Below are positions 37,418 through 51,784 of a stretch of DNA of 64,000 bases, in pieces. Source of the stretch: Siphlonurus alternatus. Its lineage: Eukaryota > Arthropoda > Insecta > Ephemeroptera > Siphlonuridae. Below the pieces are notes generated by a model. That model worked only from the letters and a program-made list of their open reading frames with translations. It was not told the origin of the DNA and did no database searches. The first letter of the stretch is position 1. Every line of letters begins with the position of its first letter. The DNA lies in NCBI GenBank assembly GCA_949825025.1, contig OX463779.1, positions 21,930,816 through 21,994,815 on the forward strand. Direction: 5' to 3'. The position numbers and the translations under genes are program-made.

Positions 37418-38526
37418 TACCTGTAACTGGTAATATCTTGATTACTGGATCGTCGTAGCCCAGCAAACTTCATTAAATACAAAATCGCTTCCAGTATAGA
37501 AAGATTAAAAATAAAGTTTTGTTTGTTTGCTTATTTTTTGCTCCACGTGTTGTAGCATATATAGCCTTGTAGCAGATTATTTGACCTGCGCTATAATTGG
37601 ATCGCTGTGCATTCATCTGGTAATATTATATAGCGCGAGTCAAACAAAAACCTCTCTTCTCTCTGCATTGCTCCTGTGCTTAATATATATAATGTTTTGC
37701 TGCATAAAAGTCTCAACAGCACAAGTGTAACCATGTGAACATTTTGTTATAATTGATTTGAGTTTTCATTTATTTTTATTTTTTCTTTTATATGTAATAA
37801 AATTTTAAGAGCTATTATAAATTAGTTATTAGTTTGTTATATTATTATGTCCTAAATATTTAATAGCGTTGAATTATCTTACAAAATCATTTTTTTTATA
37901 GAATAAGCTAATACTATTTAGTTTAAATTAGTAATGAAAGTACAGTATTGAAAATTATTCATGTGAATATAAATCAATAGATTTGATGACTTTCATAATA
38001 AATTTAAGCCATGCAGACAGCAATGTTCGCTCATTCTCTCCGTCTGCTTTCTTGCTTGCTTGCTTTGCTTGCTTTTTCGGAATTAATTCGTACAGACTGC
38101 TGCTCTGATCCATATTGAGTAGCTTACTGAGAAAACCATGCTGTTTGTGTCCCAGGCCTCCGTTACAAATAACATTGTAAATATTATTCATCAAAATATG
38201 AAATACGCGGGAGATCTACGTTACTTATGTTACTAATGGTAATTCACAAAAGAATCTCTCACAAGGTTTTTGTTATATATAATATATTTATATTTCAGCT
38301 ACGTAAATATATTATATCCTTACTACATTTTTTTTTAATCCCATGTGATCCCCCCCCCCCCCACGTTCTATCTTAAATTGTAGCTTTTAATAAAATAGTT
38401 GAAAGAAAAAGGTTAGATCGTAATATTACGTAATGGAAGTGGAAAACAATATAATTTCAATAATTTTCAACTAAAATGTAACTAAAAATTATTCTACTTA
38501 AACATAAACAATTTTTTTTTTGCAAA
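37418..38526. other. Intronic sequence
   Basis: No exon recognised. A run of 13 C lies at 38350-38362. Confidence 0.55.
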
Positions 38527-38721
38527 ATATATTATATTATATTATATTATATTATATTATATTATATTATATTATATTATATTATATTATATTATATTAT
38601 ATTATATTATATTATATTATATTATATTATATTATATTATATTATATTATATTATATTATATTATATTAATTATATTATATTATATTATATTATATTATA
38701 TTATATTATATTATATTATAT
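38527..38721. repeat. (ATTAT)n pentanucleotide satellite
   Basis: About 39 units with one irregular unit near 38670. The Ile-Leu-Tyr frame across it is not a gene. Confidence 0.98.
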
Positions 38722-39314
38722 ATTTATAATATAATTGTAATAGAAATATATTCTATATAAACCTTTGTTCAAAAAGATTGTATATTATGTATGATATTAT
38801 TACAAAAATATAATTTCTCTTTGCTATTTACGAAGTTTCTGTAAAAATTGCATCCAATTGTTAACTTCATTCAAATGTAACCTAATTGAATTAGCGTGGT
38901 GTTGGTGGTTAACCCTTGCAAGTGTTATTTACTTAAAACATTACAGCGACACATGACGACAACAAAATCGCGTGGTTGGTGTCCCCTTGTCGTACGTTTT
39001 GACATCCGCTCATGTTCCACCGTACACAGGAATAAAGTTACGGTGTGTATCATAAATTTACTTGTAATCTATTTTCATCGCCTGCAATGTGTGCAGACTA
39101 CTTTACAGGATGTGGCCGGCTAACTGAACAAAGGAAACGCGTTTTTATTTATGGACTAGATTTACATTGCTCAAACTTTATAATGGTTAGTAGTAAAATA
39201 AAAATATGTTTGTTGATGTTAACTATAAAAGTATATTTTTAAATACTGTTTAAAAATATGATGTTTAAAATCGTGGTGCTTCAGTAAGAGTTCAATCTTA
39301 TATAGAAGTTGACA

Positions 39315-39425
<111 letters not shown>

Positions 39426-39642
39426 ACACGTTAGATTTAATCCATTTTAATTTTTTTGCCCTCTTTTCTAAATTAAATTCAAATGTTTGTAATTATTGCA
39501 GCTGATGTTACTTCGATATTGCTTAATAATATGTAGTGTCAATAACTTCGAATAAAAAACTTGGGTATTTCCATATCACACAAGATATGATGTTACACCA
39601 CGTATCCATGCAGATTTTCTGTACGTCATTATATATTTACAG

Positions 39643-39735
39643 TGTATAGAAGCGTCTCTGGTTACCCAAGAGGCGGCGGTAGACAAGCTGGTCTACACAC
39701 CTCCAGCAGATCAGATGACCGGCCAAGCTGGCTAG
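39643..39735 (+). other. Candidate terminal-exon-like open stretch; unassigned
   Basis: After an acceptor-like atttacag (ending 39642), 30 codons are open in phase 0 to a TAG: CIEASLVTQEAAVDKLVYTP, then PADQMTGQAG. The peptide looks ordinary for coding sequence and the block is GC-richer than its surroundings. The pyrimidine tract is weak and I recognise no family. It does not match exostosin. Confidence 0.2.
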
Positions 39736-42700
39736 TTAGAAATCCGAGAAGACTTCTTGTCCTCTGTCATATTACTGTATATGATTTTCAACCTTATGTC
39801 CTATCATACGATCTCACCTCCCTACAATATAGACATTGTAAGGTGTGATATCCTCGCATATTAGTATTGATACAGTATAGTTAGATGTATACATTATATT
39901 ATCATCTAGTAATATACAAACATGTATTCAGATATTTGGTTATATACAAACCCCCCAAAAAGTAATGTAACACTTCTTAATATATTCCAGTTTTTGCTGG
40001 AGTAAAAATTTACATTCAAAGATCAAAGTATATACAAAACAGGTTCTTTCTCATTCAATTTTTTTATTTAAAAAGTATATCATAAAATATAAAAAGTATT
40101 GAAAATATTCTTATACTTTTGAATACATCTTTATATATAAATAAATGAAAAAGTTATAAAAACTTTTTATATCCCTTTCTTTTTTATCTAATTTCTTCTT
40201 CAATATATCGAAATTGAATAAAACTTAAAAATTTAAATATTCATTGAATTTATTTTCCAGCAAATTTGGTGAATATTTCCTGACTTTCCTGCATATTTAA
40301 GTATAAAGTCTGACATGCTTCTTATGGTCTGCACCTGCCCACATGCACTGCAACATGAGATACTGTGTAAGCCGGTCTTGCAACTTTATCTGCAGTCTAA
40401 CTCTTGGTGATAAAAGTCGCTACTGTCGTATGGAAATAAGAGGATATAAATTGCTGGGAAATTATTTAAAAAAATAAAAATAATGGAAAGTACACCTTGG
40501 GGCAGCTTAAACATTACCCCATTCTGATTTGTTGAAGCAGCAGCTTCTAGTGGCTAATATGCGATTTTAGGAAGACATCCTATATTAAAAAAGCACCATC
40601 CCAAAAACATAATTTTGTAATACATGCATTGAGTGCTTGACAATGCTTAGAGCTTAGACATAAATATATAGAACATATATAGGCATGGCATATAATTATG
40701 CTTAATAGACGTAATTATGTGCCGTGCTGTTCTGAAGTTTGCGTATCCATATGAAGTTTGGTTGTTATATTATTTACTGATCGTATTTCTAGGATAGGCA
40801 TTGTCTACATATTTCATAGTTTTTAAATACAATGTTATATATTGTTTTACAGTTTCTGTGTTAAAAAAAAAACATTTTATAATATTAAAAGCTTCAGTGC
40901 TATATATCTTACAAAGTTGGCTCTTTTTTTTCCCTGATGATGCAAATCGATACCTTCAAGAAACTTGAAGAACGTATCTCATTCAAGAGAAATATATTAA
41001 TACTGAAAAATTGCACAAAAAAATATGCTTTTTTCGCAATCTGCATATTACCCCTTTGTTTTTCAGTAATGTGGAGCAGTTTGCATACCCAAAAGGCAAT
41101 AATGGTGGCTTAGATACGTATTGCTTGAGGCATCGAGATGTCAACATGCACAATGCTGTTTTGTTTTTTTCGTTCTTGTTCCGAGAACACATCATTCTTC
41201 TTTCGAGTGCAGTTTCCTTGCAAGGGATATTGTGAATACACAATAGTGGAATATTGACCGTGATGTTAGGACGCGGTTTGATGATGGGTTACGTCATAGG
41301 CGGCAGCAGCTGGAGTGCTGCAAGCCGCTGTTTTAGAGTGGCCTATCCTCCGTATACTACACTCAAATTAATGTTATATTCCCGCCGGAAGCAACTGAAA
41401 ATATATTTTCTGTCCTTTGTATTTAAAGTTTGAAAATTTGCAGAGGGAAATTACTATTTTTTTTTTTTTTTTTTGTAAAATTTTTATATGTGCACGGGAA
41501 AGCCAAAGCACTTTTCCAGTTAATTCCGGTAAGAATATCAAATAAATCTTACTGTAGTCGCTACTGCAGTGTCGCAGAGCCCATGACCTCTGGCCCATAT
41601 ACTGACGGCTGACTGACCAGCGCTCAGCATGCGCTTGATAGCCTTTTATTGCTTAACTTTGGATTCAAAATGAGTCGAAATATACAGTGTTGACATAGCA
41701 AAAATATAAAAAGGTTACCCAAGTCACGGAAAGGGAAACTTAGAATTTATATTTTTTATTACAAAAGTTAATTTGTTGTCTTGAATATTGTATCTTGATG
41801 GAAGACCACATTTTGCATTGTCTAACAACAATATTTTGGCAATCTAAAATGCTTTTTTATTTACAATAATTTATCAAAACGACAAAGGTTCATTTGGCAA
41901 CCTATTAAATTCATAGAAATTGGAAAAATTCCAAGTTTATTATTAATAATTGAGAAATGACCATAATTGCTTTTTGTTTGAAATTACATTTAATATTTTA
42001 CTTGTTTGTTTTTCTCCACATTTCAATTTGCAACGTTGATTACCAACATAATACTGCGTATAATAAATTTTTCACGCTACCACAATAGCGTAATAAAATA
42101 GTTTAATTGTACAATTTAAAGTCAACTTGGTCATATACGTAATTTTTTTCATTCATTATAACAAATTAAAAACATTCTCACACTATCTTAGAAATTAAAT
42201 ATATAATAAAAAAGTTAAATTTTCTTCCCACTATACTTATACTTGCATGTTGTATGATAATTAGGTTATTTATACAACGGCATCCTTTTATTATGTTTAT
42301 CGTGTTATCCCCCGGCACACCGTCCGCCTCGTGGCAAACGTTTGGCGGCACGTAATAACTTTATTCTCTTAATACTTCGTCCTTGCAGTTCCAAGCAAGC
42401 AAGGTACTATGTATAATAATATGACCCATATTGTGCTCTTCGCGGGTACATCATATTGATTCATGACTCTCATGACCAGCTGCTTGCTATACAGCCGGTC
42501 GTCTTGCATGCTTGGCTTATATATAAGTTCAGCCACTCAGGCTAGTAAGTATAATACAAAAGAAATATTATATAATAGAGCTTCTTGTAAAACAAAGGTT
42601 TATAAAAAAAAAATGTAAAACATGAAGATGCGTTCAATAAATTAGAGTGTCAGTTTTTGTTCTACTTGATAGCACTAAATAATATAATAGTATATGTTAT

Positions 42701-45700
42701 AGTAGTTGCATAAAATCATATTCATTGTTTTAATATACCATGTACAGTACTTCTCGAATGCAATTAATATATGTAGTGATTGACCTTGTATCCTTTATAT
42801 TGATTCCTTTTTAATTATCATTTCTTTATATAAGATATAATTATGTATAATTATATTTATTTTAAACATTTCTATATTATAAAATGCATGTCATATAGCA
42901 TAATACATGAATTAATAGTTTCTTTTATACAAGTTCTATGTATTTTAGTGGTAAATTTATGGTTGTGTTATCTGCCTCAAATATTGTAGAAAATTTACGA
43001 TATATAGTATATTTCATGTTAACTTGAGTTTTATTGTTGTGAAAATGAAAATATTTGTTTATATTTGTATATACAGTGTGCTACCATCATTTACTCATGA
43101 AGGAGCTTCTTCCATGCATTTACTGTAAGAAATTGAATCCTTTCACCCAGGCACTTTACTATTTATTTAAAAATTATTATACTTATAAATATACTCAAAT
43201 TTATTTAATATTTCTGCGGAAGTAGCTGGAAAGAAGTTGTTTCTGACATTTTTGTTCATATCTGACGAGTTTTGAAATTTTACAAACAAGTCAGTACCCT
43301 GATTACAATAGTCTACAGGTGCAATTTTTCAAACTTAACATGATTAGAAAAGACAGAAACCTTTCACATTTGGGTATATATTATACTTTCGGGGGAAACA
43401 TAAAATTAATTCGACTGTATATAAAGTTACATTTTTATCTTAGAAAACTTTTTATTTCATTTATTTATCAGTCTACACACTCCATTATAATGTATGTTCT
43501 TGCCTTATGTATAAATACTTTATTATATATTATACTATTTAATGAAAGGCATGCAATCACGCTGATAAAATACTCAAAGTCTACTTCTAATGGTTACATC
43601 ATTTTGTTATGAGCATTGTCGGTACCGTCCCTTCATAAACACAATACTCTTGGTTTAATTCGATCATTTTGTGTATGTGTAATTTACGAAGCATGAGTTG
43701 TTTACATTGTTAGACGATGCTTGAACGATGTTGATGATGTTTTGTATTATTAATGCAATGAAATTAACAGCCATGCGTCACTATTTGAAATTTCTCAAAA
43801 TGAAATTTTAAATATTATACGTATTATATATTTTACAGTTTATTACATATTATGAATGAAGTTACATGATATGCATATGCATGCTTGCTGCAATAGTTAT
43901 AAATAATAAAGTTACGCAGTTTTATCAATAACCTCATTTTTCATGACTTTTGCTCTTCCAGCAGATAAAGTTTTGAATTATTACTACGAGACTTTGTAAA
44001 ACGATTGTAGATAATAATTGACGCCATCTATATATATATGCAGTCTTCCTTGCTTGGGAAGACAATATAAAATTCATAATCTCACAATTTTCTCTGACAA
44101 ATGCATTACACTTCGGTACAGCATGGATCTAACCCCTACCTGCTTTTCTGGAGCTGTATAGCTCTGAAAGTCAAAGAGATGCAGATTTACAAATTTGAGA
44201 GAACCGCAAAAAAAAAAATCAAGTTTCGTAACAATCCCAACAACTATAAGAGCAGGGGTAAAAGTTCGTGGCGTACACCTCGGGACTGCCCGAATGTTTT
44301 GTTTATGGACGGTCGATGGAAATGTGAGGAATAAAAACACTTTTTGAATATAGCTTTAAACTTCAGAATGTATGCTCTTTTTACCTCCACCCCAAAAAAG
44401 CAAGTATGCATTTTATATTCTTTTATAAAATCTTTTGTATATTTATAATTGTCATCAGCAAATATGACAAGGAAACTTTTCACGTAACTCGAATTGTACA
44501 TCCACAGTTAGCTGCAGGCCCCGCACGTATGCACAAGATAACCAACTCTTGAGAAATGACTTATGATCTTGAATGATTTAGACATATGTGTGTACACTTG
44601 TAGTCATGTCATGGTAATAAAGTTGCTGGAATAAACCATAGTGATTTAATTATACACAGAGTTAACTCAAATGAAACATGCTAGGTTTTAAATTTTATTA
44701 ACTGTTTCGTTATATTCACGCATTCACGGACAATTTTTTATCGATTTTCTATTGTTTTTTTTTTATGTTTTTTGTGCGGATACAAATCAATCTATTTACT
44801 TGCTGAAATTACCTACATCACTGCATGATTATAGCTGAGAGCTTAATGAGCAATAGCACTATGTACGTATATAATTATACATTTTTTTATCCTAGCTTAA
44901 TTAGCTTATATTTAATTAATGTATAGCGGTCGGTGAAGTATATAGTTTATATATAGCATTAACGATAGAATTATAAGAATTTATTAAAAATAAAAAACAT
45001 AGCTTCAGGTAATTATTTTAGCCGCATATATCACAAAATCTGGTTTTACTCTATAAGTTTGTATAAGCCAATGTTTTTTACGTGGTGTTTGATTTGATTT
45101 TTCCTCATTAAAATGGAGAATTTATGGTGTTAAATTCCATAAAAAAATAGTATAAATAATATAATATATGCGAGATTCTTCCTGGTGAAATAAAAAAAAG
45201 AGGAATTAATTTCCTTTTGACCAGCTGTTCAAACCCATTCATGATAATATTTTCTGTATCTCGTTTAATATCGTTTTACAAACGTAGCAAAGTATTTTTT
45301 AGTTCGTGTATCGTATTAAAGCCAACCTTCCCTGCGGCAAACGTTAATTAATTTACTTCATAATGAGAGAACTTTTTAATAACTTTGATTTACAAAGAGA
45401 AATTTATACAACAGCATAATATTATAGCTTACATAACACCGTGTTATTATTTTTTATTATTATCCCTCTTCCTGAGTTTTATCAGGGAAGAGAGATATTA
45501 AAGTTTTTTTTTCTATATTTTTATATTTGAAAATTAATCAGTTTAACGTCATATACACCTCGTAAATATTTGAATGTTCCACATTTTTAATCCAAAAAAC
45601 GAAGAGATGAAAATTTATATCTTAGGGGGAGATAATAGCTTTTGATATTAAATGATAATTATATATGTACATAATTACATATAGTGGATGATTAGGTCCA

Positions 45701-48700
45701 CAAAAAAAGGAAGGTTGGAGGTAACGTTTTTGCTGTCCCAAGGTGTACAGTATAACATTTAACAAAAAAAGTCAAGTAATAATTGAAGCAAAGTAGCCAT
45801 GTAATGACAACAAAAATTGTAAAATGTAATAACATTTTTTTTGTAGGAATATTTCGGCGGGTGTATACTCTGCCAGCGGTAGCCATTAAGAGCTATATGT
45901 ATGACTCGTCGTCTCGCGAACTACCCCCCCCCCCCTCCCAACCCTTTGCTTGACTCTGCATTGCGGCCCGCCCTCACTGCTAATTGCCCTTGTCATGGCC
46001 CGGCTTACTGTACAAGTCATTAGGTCGAGCAGTAACAGCACCAGAAATACTTGGTGTACTATTACATATCATTTTATTCAAGGAAGTTTTATACATTAAA
46101 AGGAAATTTCTTGTTTCATTATATTTTAGCTTGTTTTATAAAGAAAATTACATCAAAATACCGCCATGAAAGATATTTCAAAAAGAATAATTTAAAATGA
46201 AGAAAAAAAAATCTTGATTATAGAATAGCCTGAAGCAAATTTCTCGTCTATAATACAGTATAGTATTATTTTTTTCCTTTGTTATTTCTTGGTGGTTAAT
46301 CAACTTCATAGAATATAATATGACTAAATAAAAAAATACAGCTTTGCAGAAGGTTCTAAAAGATCAATAATGCAATTTAAACATAAAATGCATTCTATCT
46401 CAATGGGAAAACTTTGTTTACTTTATTGTAGAAACTTTATGTACTTATAAGAAGACTGCTCCATTCCAAAACCATAGTAATAATAATGTCAGAAAATAAA
46501 TATATACTTATATATTCTCTGGTACTATACTTTTCAGTGTATAGGTTGTTATTATTGATAACAGAAATCGTTTTTATAATTTTTACTTAATTGCAATACA
46601 TACTATATTTTTAGAACACCTTTATATTTTGTTATAATAAAAATATATTTATTGAGAAAAATCACAAAAAAAAATAATAACCATGCACTGCTCAATTGGT
46701 AGCTAAAAAAGAATATCCCAATCACATAAGTGTTTAGCCACCCATATAATACACATGAATCATACATATATTATAATGATATATAATACATTATATATAT
46801 ACCTTTATCATGAAAAGTGATGCAAATTCTTATCATCCATGTAAGAAATAATCAATGTTTAATTATAAGTCACTATTTAATATTATAATTATTATATAAA
46901 TACATTATTTATATAATAATTATACATATATGGCATTTCTGTATTAGATCCAATAAACAAATCAAATCAAACATTGTGAATATATTATACAGTATATTAT
47001 GTGTATATAATATATTATATATACATTAATTGTAACACGTAATTCTGTACTCAGATTTTTTTTTTCCAATGCATCAACCAAAACTCCTACAACATTTCCA
47101 TCTTGAATGAAATACAGTTACTGGTTAAATTTGTCTACACCTTGTGATAAAGAAGTCAAAAATAACTATATACTATAAATTCACACTTTGGTTGTCAGCT
47201 GAGAAAAAAAAGTTAAGATTGTTACATGCCCTGCGTACCCAAAAGTATATGCCATACATTAACGTTGATATCGGTGGGGAGCACATGTGTGGAGATAAGT
47301 GCATGCAAGCAAGAAGGAAGGAGCTGATGTTATGTAGCTAGCAACGCATGCATGGAGACGTTATCATCACCTGCACGTGTTATCAGGAGCCAAACTGATG
47401 TATTATAATCCCCTCGTGCTCTCCATATCATCACCTCCCCTCTTCGTCCATATTCAAGAGTACTTATTGTACACTTCGCGAAACCACGAACGTTACTCCT
47501 GCCTGACGATTTGCTGGAGCTCTCCCCGGGTAGAAAGCTGCAGAATTACCATTTCTGTGATGTTCTGTTATTCTGTATAAGAAATTCACAATGCCTCCAT
47601 CGACATATATGCGCGACAATGCCCACAAATCAAAGTAGCATAAAATAAATTATCGTCTGTTTTTAGGTGTGTGTTTATTGAATTACTTCACAATGAAGTA
47701 TTCAAATTTGTGATATATTTCCCTCATATTTTTTAAGATTCCGGGTAAAAAAATGTGTTTGGAAAAATTAAACCACGTGATGCCTCGTGATTGACACATT
47801 AAACAAAAAGATAGGACTTTGATTAACAGCTCGGAAATATCTATGAGGAAAAATACATAATGCTTGCTATATGTGCACTACTGTACAGTGTCTAATACAT
47901 TGTATTTTCAATACTCTTTTTTTTTCCATAAAACAAGATGGTATACTCCATCAGATTATGTTTTTGATCATTTAAATTAATTCCACCGATGACGGAAAAA
48001 ACACACTGCAATAATTAATTAAAATATTTTTAGTTAAAATACCTGCAATTAAGGGATGACACATGTCACTTCAGCTTGATTTTAAATTACTGCGATCGTT
48101 AACAAGACGCACAACCCTTCTTCTGTCTCATGCGTAAACAGCAGAAATGTAAATAAGCCAAAAAAGAGTCAAACGAGTCTTCGTATTTTATATTATTTAC
48201 TTAACAGAAACGTAATACATATGAAAAACGTATAAAGGGGGGAGGGAGAACACATATTCTGTACTCAACAAATAATGTTAAATTTTACTTTGACGTCAAA
48301 AATGTAAACATTTGTAAAAAGTGAGTGCTTCAAATACGTTACTTATGAGCAACTGTTAGCTGATGAACAGTTAAATAGAATTATATATTATAGTCAGTGT
48401 CAGTATCATTATGTTGTATAAAACAAATAAAACTCGTGTTAAATATGTTCGTTCATTGCTTAGAAGCTTTGGTTCCATACCACTTCCTTTCGTAATTTTT
48501 CATAAAAATTTATTTAAAAACAATTATAATAAAAAAGCCGGATTTTATAATAAAACCATTACGCATTATTTACAGCACATCAACGTTCAGATCGCAGCAA
48601 TCGACTATATATATATATTATTTCACCAGCATTCCCCTCTGTGTGTGTAATTTAAAATTCATTGGAATTATTCCACTTTATATCATGGATTTTACACACC

Positions 48701-51700
48701 TATATGTTTATTGCTAGCAATAACATCCTTTAAACATATAATTTTAACCAATAACTTGTTTCGCACTCTAAAATGACTGATATCAGTGGTAAACATTGTA
48801 ACGTATGATATAATATACCAACATAGCGGTGATAAGAGGTCATCGGTAAACACAAAAGTTATAAGGGTATCAATTAACAAACTAAACACTTCTCCAGCAC
48901 ACATAGATTAGATGACATTGTATATAATACTAATTTATACAAGACGTAAACTGGCCCATGGTTCGCCTACACGTTATTCTCAGAATTAACTACGGAAATA
49001 ATCCACATACTTCTTGTACTGTACTTAATAGCTCTTAATATATGTGTATGTAGCCGCTAATGGAATGAAAAATTTAAGGTGCGGATGACTTTGATAACTT
49101 TTTCCATTAAATATTGAATGAAATTAAATGGCTTTTATAATTATCATATTTTTTTCAATGTAAATAGAATGTTATATGTTACGACAAGAAGTTAAATTTT
49201 TTTATGACGTGATTTTATTTAATTTAATTATTTAATTAAGCTAGTGACGAATTATTAGACTTCGAGTTATTACTTATTAGATTTACTAATAGGTTACTTA
49301 TTACTCCAACATTTTATTAAAAATGCTGCAAGTTACTTTATTGTCTGAGTTGTTCCTATTTTTTTCTTATACCTTTATGTATTTTTAATTTTGTTCTGAT
49401 TTCTCGATTATATACTAATTATTAATTAAATATACTGACGATAATCAAGCTAACATTATTTCGCTACTGTATAATGCATTCAATCATATAATTTTAAAAA
49501 TTGCCGTAACTTTAAAAATTACAATGTGCTCCAAATTATGTATAAGTGGAAAAAGAGTAATGTATGTGTACGATTGAAATGAGTTTTGAAAACCCGCTAT
49601 ATATTATAGCTATCCGGCCATTGCATCAAACAATGCTATTTAATAATATATTCCATATCCTTTTAATATAATACACTAATTTATAATTTTGTGCTTAGTA
49701 GGTCGAACCAATATAAAATATATACTGTATATTATATAGCACCAATCTATAGCGTGGTATTATATTATTTGAGGTGTGTTGTAAATGCTAACATATCTTG
49801 GTGACTGCTGCTATGGTAAACTTTGCTTATGTAAGCAAGCACTGTCCATGTAGACATTTCCCATGGCCGGCTAAAGGGGGCGGGACCGTCGGCGGCTTGA
49901 ATCACTCGTGCCAACAATATTTAGCACACTGTACGGACCAAGCTACTGACGACCGCCGTCGCCGCTTGCGTGGTCACCACTATCAGCTGATCCGTCCAGC
50001 CCACTGAGAGGCCCCTTGCTTACTCTAAACCAGTCGCATCACTTATATCTCTTGTCTCCATATTTGGGCATTCTAAATACTAAGGTTCACTTCTTGGATT
50101 TTCCTTTTAGACGTATTAGCACTGTAATTTGTACCACAGGTGAATGTACTATGACAGCCAAATGTTTTTTCAACAGCTACCTACTGAAGGTTATATTATT
50201 CAGGATGATATTATTCTCATGTCTTGAGTGCTTTCATTACATTTAACCACTTTACTTTTTTTAAATGAGTTTAGTTGTAAAAAAAAATAATGTTAAAATT
50301 GCTGGCTACATATTAATTATACATTTAAGCATATAATAATTATACATATCAAGTGTGCTATTGTGATTACTGGATACTTGTGATACTTGGTGTAACGTTG
50401 TAACTTCTATAAGTAATTTAGTTAAAGTCTTTTATGTACAGTACAATTTAGTAATAATTTTGAGCTATTTCTCTTTTAAATAAATTTTCTGAACCTAAGC
50501 TAGGCTTTCATAGCAAAAAGACATACTTTTGCCTTTTTTGCAATTTTATTATAAGAAACCAGAAAAAAAAATGATATTGATTTTATGTAATAATATCTTT
50601 GAAATGGATTCAGTATTGCGTGAAATCCAAAAAGGAAAGAGTTAGACTAGCATTTATCTACCGCTTTATTACAAAAAAAGAGGGTCTTGTTTGAAGCAAT
50701 GGATACTACGGCATTGACTTGACAGGCGGTGTGACGTTGATATCCACCTTGTAGTCTGCAGTCACGTCTCTTTGGATAGCAACATCTAGAAGCTTGAAAA
50801 CATCGGATATTGGATTGTAACTCGCGGTGTGCCGCATCAGCATCAAGTGAAGTGAGGAGTCTCCTCAACAAAGCTACTTTTATCTTGCATGCTAAAAAGC
50901 ATCAACGATAATAAAAAAAAATATTTTTTCTTTAAAAATAAAGGGGGGGGGGGAAAGAACTGTTACGCCTCTTCACACTTTATGTAATATTCTATATTTT
51001 TTTCTTTCTATTCTTGAAAAAAGTTATAATAAAGATTGAAGGGAAAAAAAATCAACGAAAAATATCATAATTCGCCTTGCGGTTTTACATACTTGATGAC
51101 TGTCAAAAAAAAAAGTAAAAAAATAGCCACAAAAATTCTCTTTGAGTATGGCGTGACAAAGACATCCTATAAGAAAAATAGGTAAAAAAAAATCGTGACG
51201 TCAGCTCGTGTTTTGAAACAAACTCATTGTAGTTAGCAAGCATGGACTTTGTATTAAAGCAAGTTAACATATGATGTAGATTGTCAGTATGACTTAGCTT
51301 ATTTTTTTTTTCATATTTTCTTTACTGTAAAATCCATTACTTTGCGGATGTCAAAGTAATCACGTGATTCCTTGGCAGTGTTCATAAATCATAATAATTT
51401 ATTACGTCATAATTTCTTGTTGTTTATTAAATTAAAGACATTTCTAGATACATACCAGGGTTTTCTTATTAAATTTCAGCATGAATTTTTCGTTTTAATG
51501 AAAAATAAATAGGCAGAGGTAAGAAAATATAAATCAAAATTTATTAGATTTCACTTAATTTTTTATATTCGGAAAAGAAAATAAAGATATAAGAACGAAA
51601 GTTATAAAAAATGTTCAGAGAGAGAGAGAGAGAAAAAATTGAATATTGCTTTAATTATAAAAATAATACAATTAATTAATAAACGGAAAGAATATTACAT

Positions 51701-51784
51701 ACAGACGTTCGTTGTAATGAAGTTGTCCGAATTCTTTACTTTGAAGTTAATAAACAAGAAGGTTATATACAACTCAAACAAAAA
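39736..51784. other. Long intronic AT-rich stretch
   Basis: I recognise no exon, RNA gene or inverted-repeat element in this 12 kb. It holds G/C homopolymers at 45924-45935 (12 C) and 50943-50953 (11 G). GC-richer patches occur at about 41250-41345, 42308-42545, 45900-46010, 47260-47580 and 49790-50010. Open frames of 60-100 codons are present but lack family motifs. The 50.7-50.84 kb minus-strand frame is listed separately. Confidence 0.5.
50706..50843 (-). CDS. Unassigned 45-codon frame with coding-like composition
   Basis: The frame runs from ATG (MLMRHTASYN) through SDVFKLLDVAIQRDVTADYK to NVTPPVKSMP and TAG. Codon use looks balanced compared with the AT-rich surroundings, and the C-terminal half reads like a folded protein fragment. 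An overlapping 74-codon frame (50647-50871, minus) is also open, so at most one is real. I recognise no family. It could be a pseudogene fragment, a terminal exon or chance. Confidence 0.2.
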   Translation of the reverse strand: MLMRHTASYNPISDVFKLLDVAIQRDVTADYKVDINVTPPVKSMP

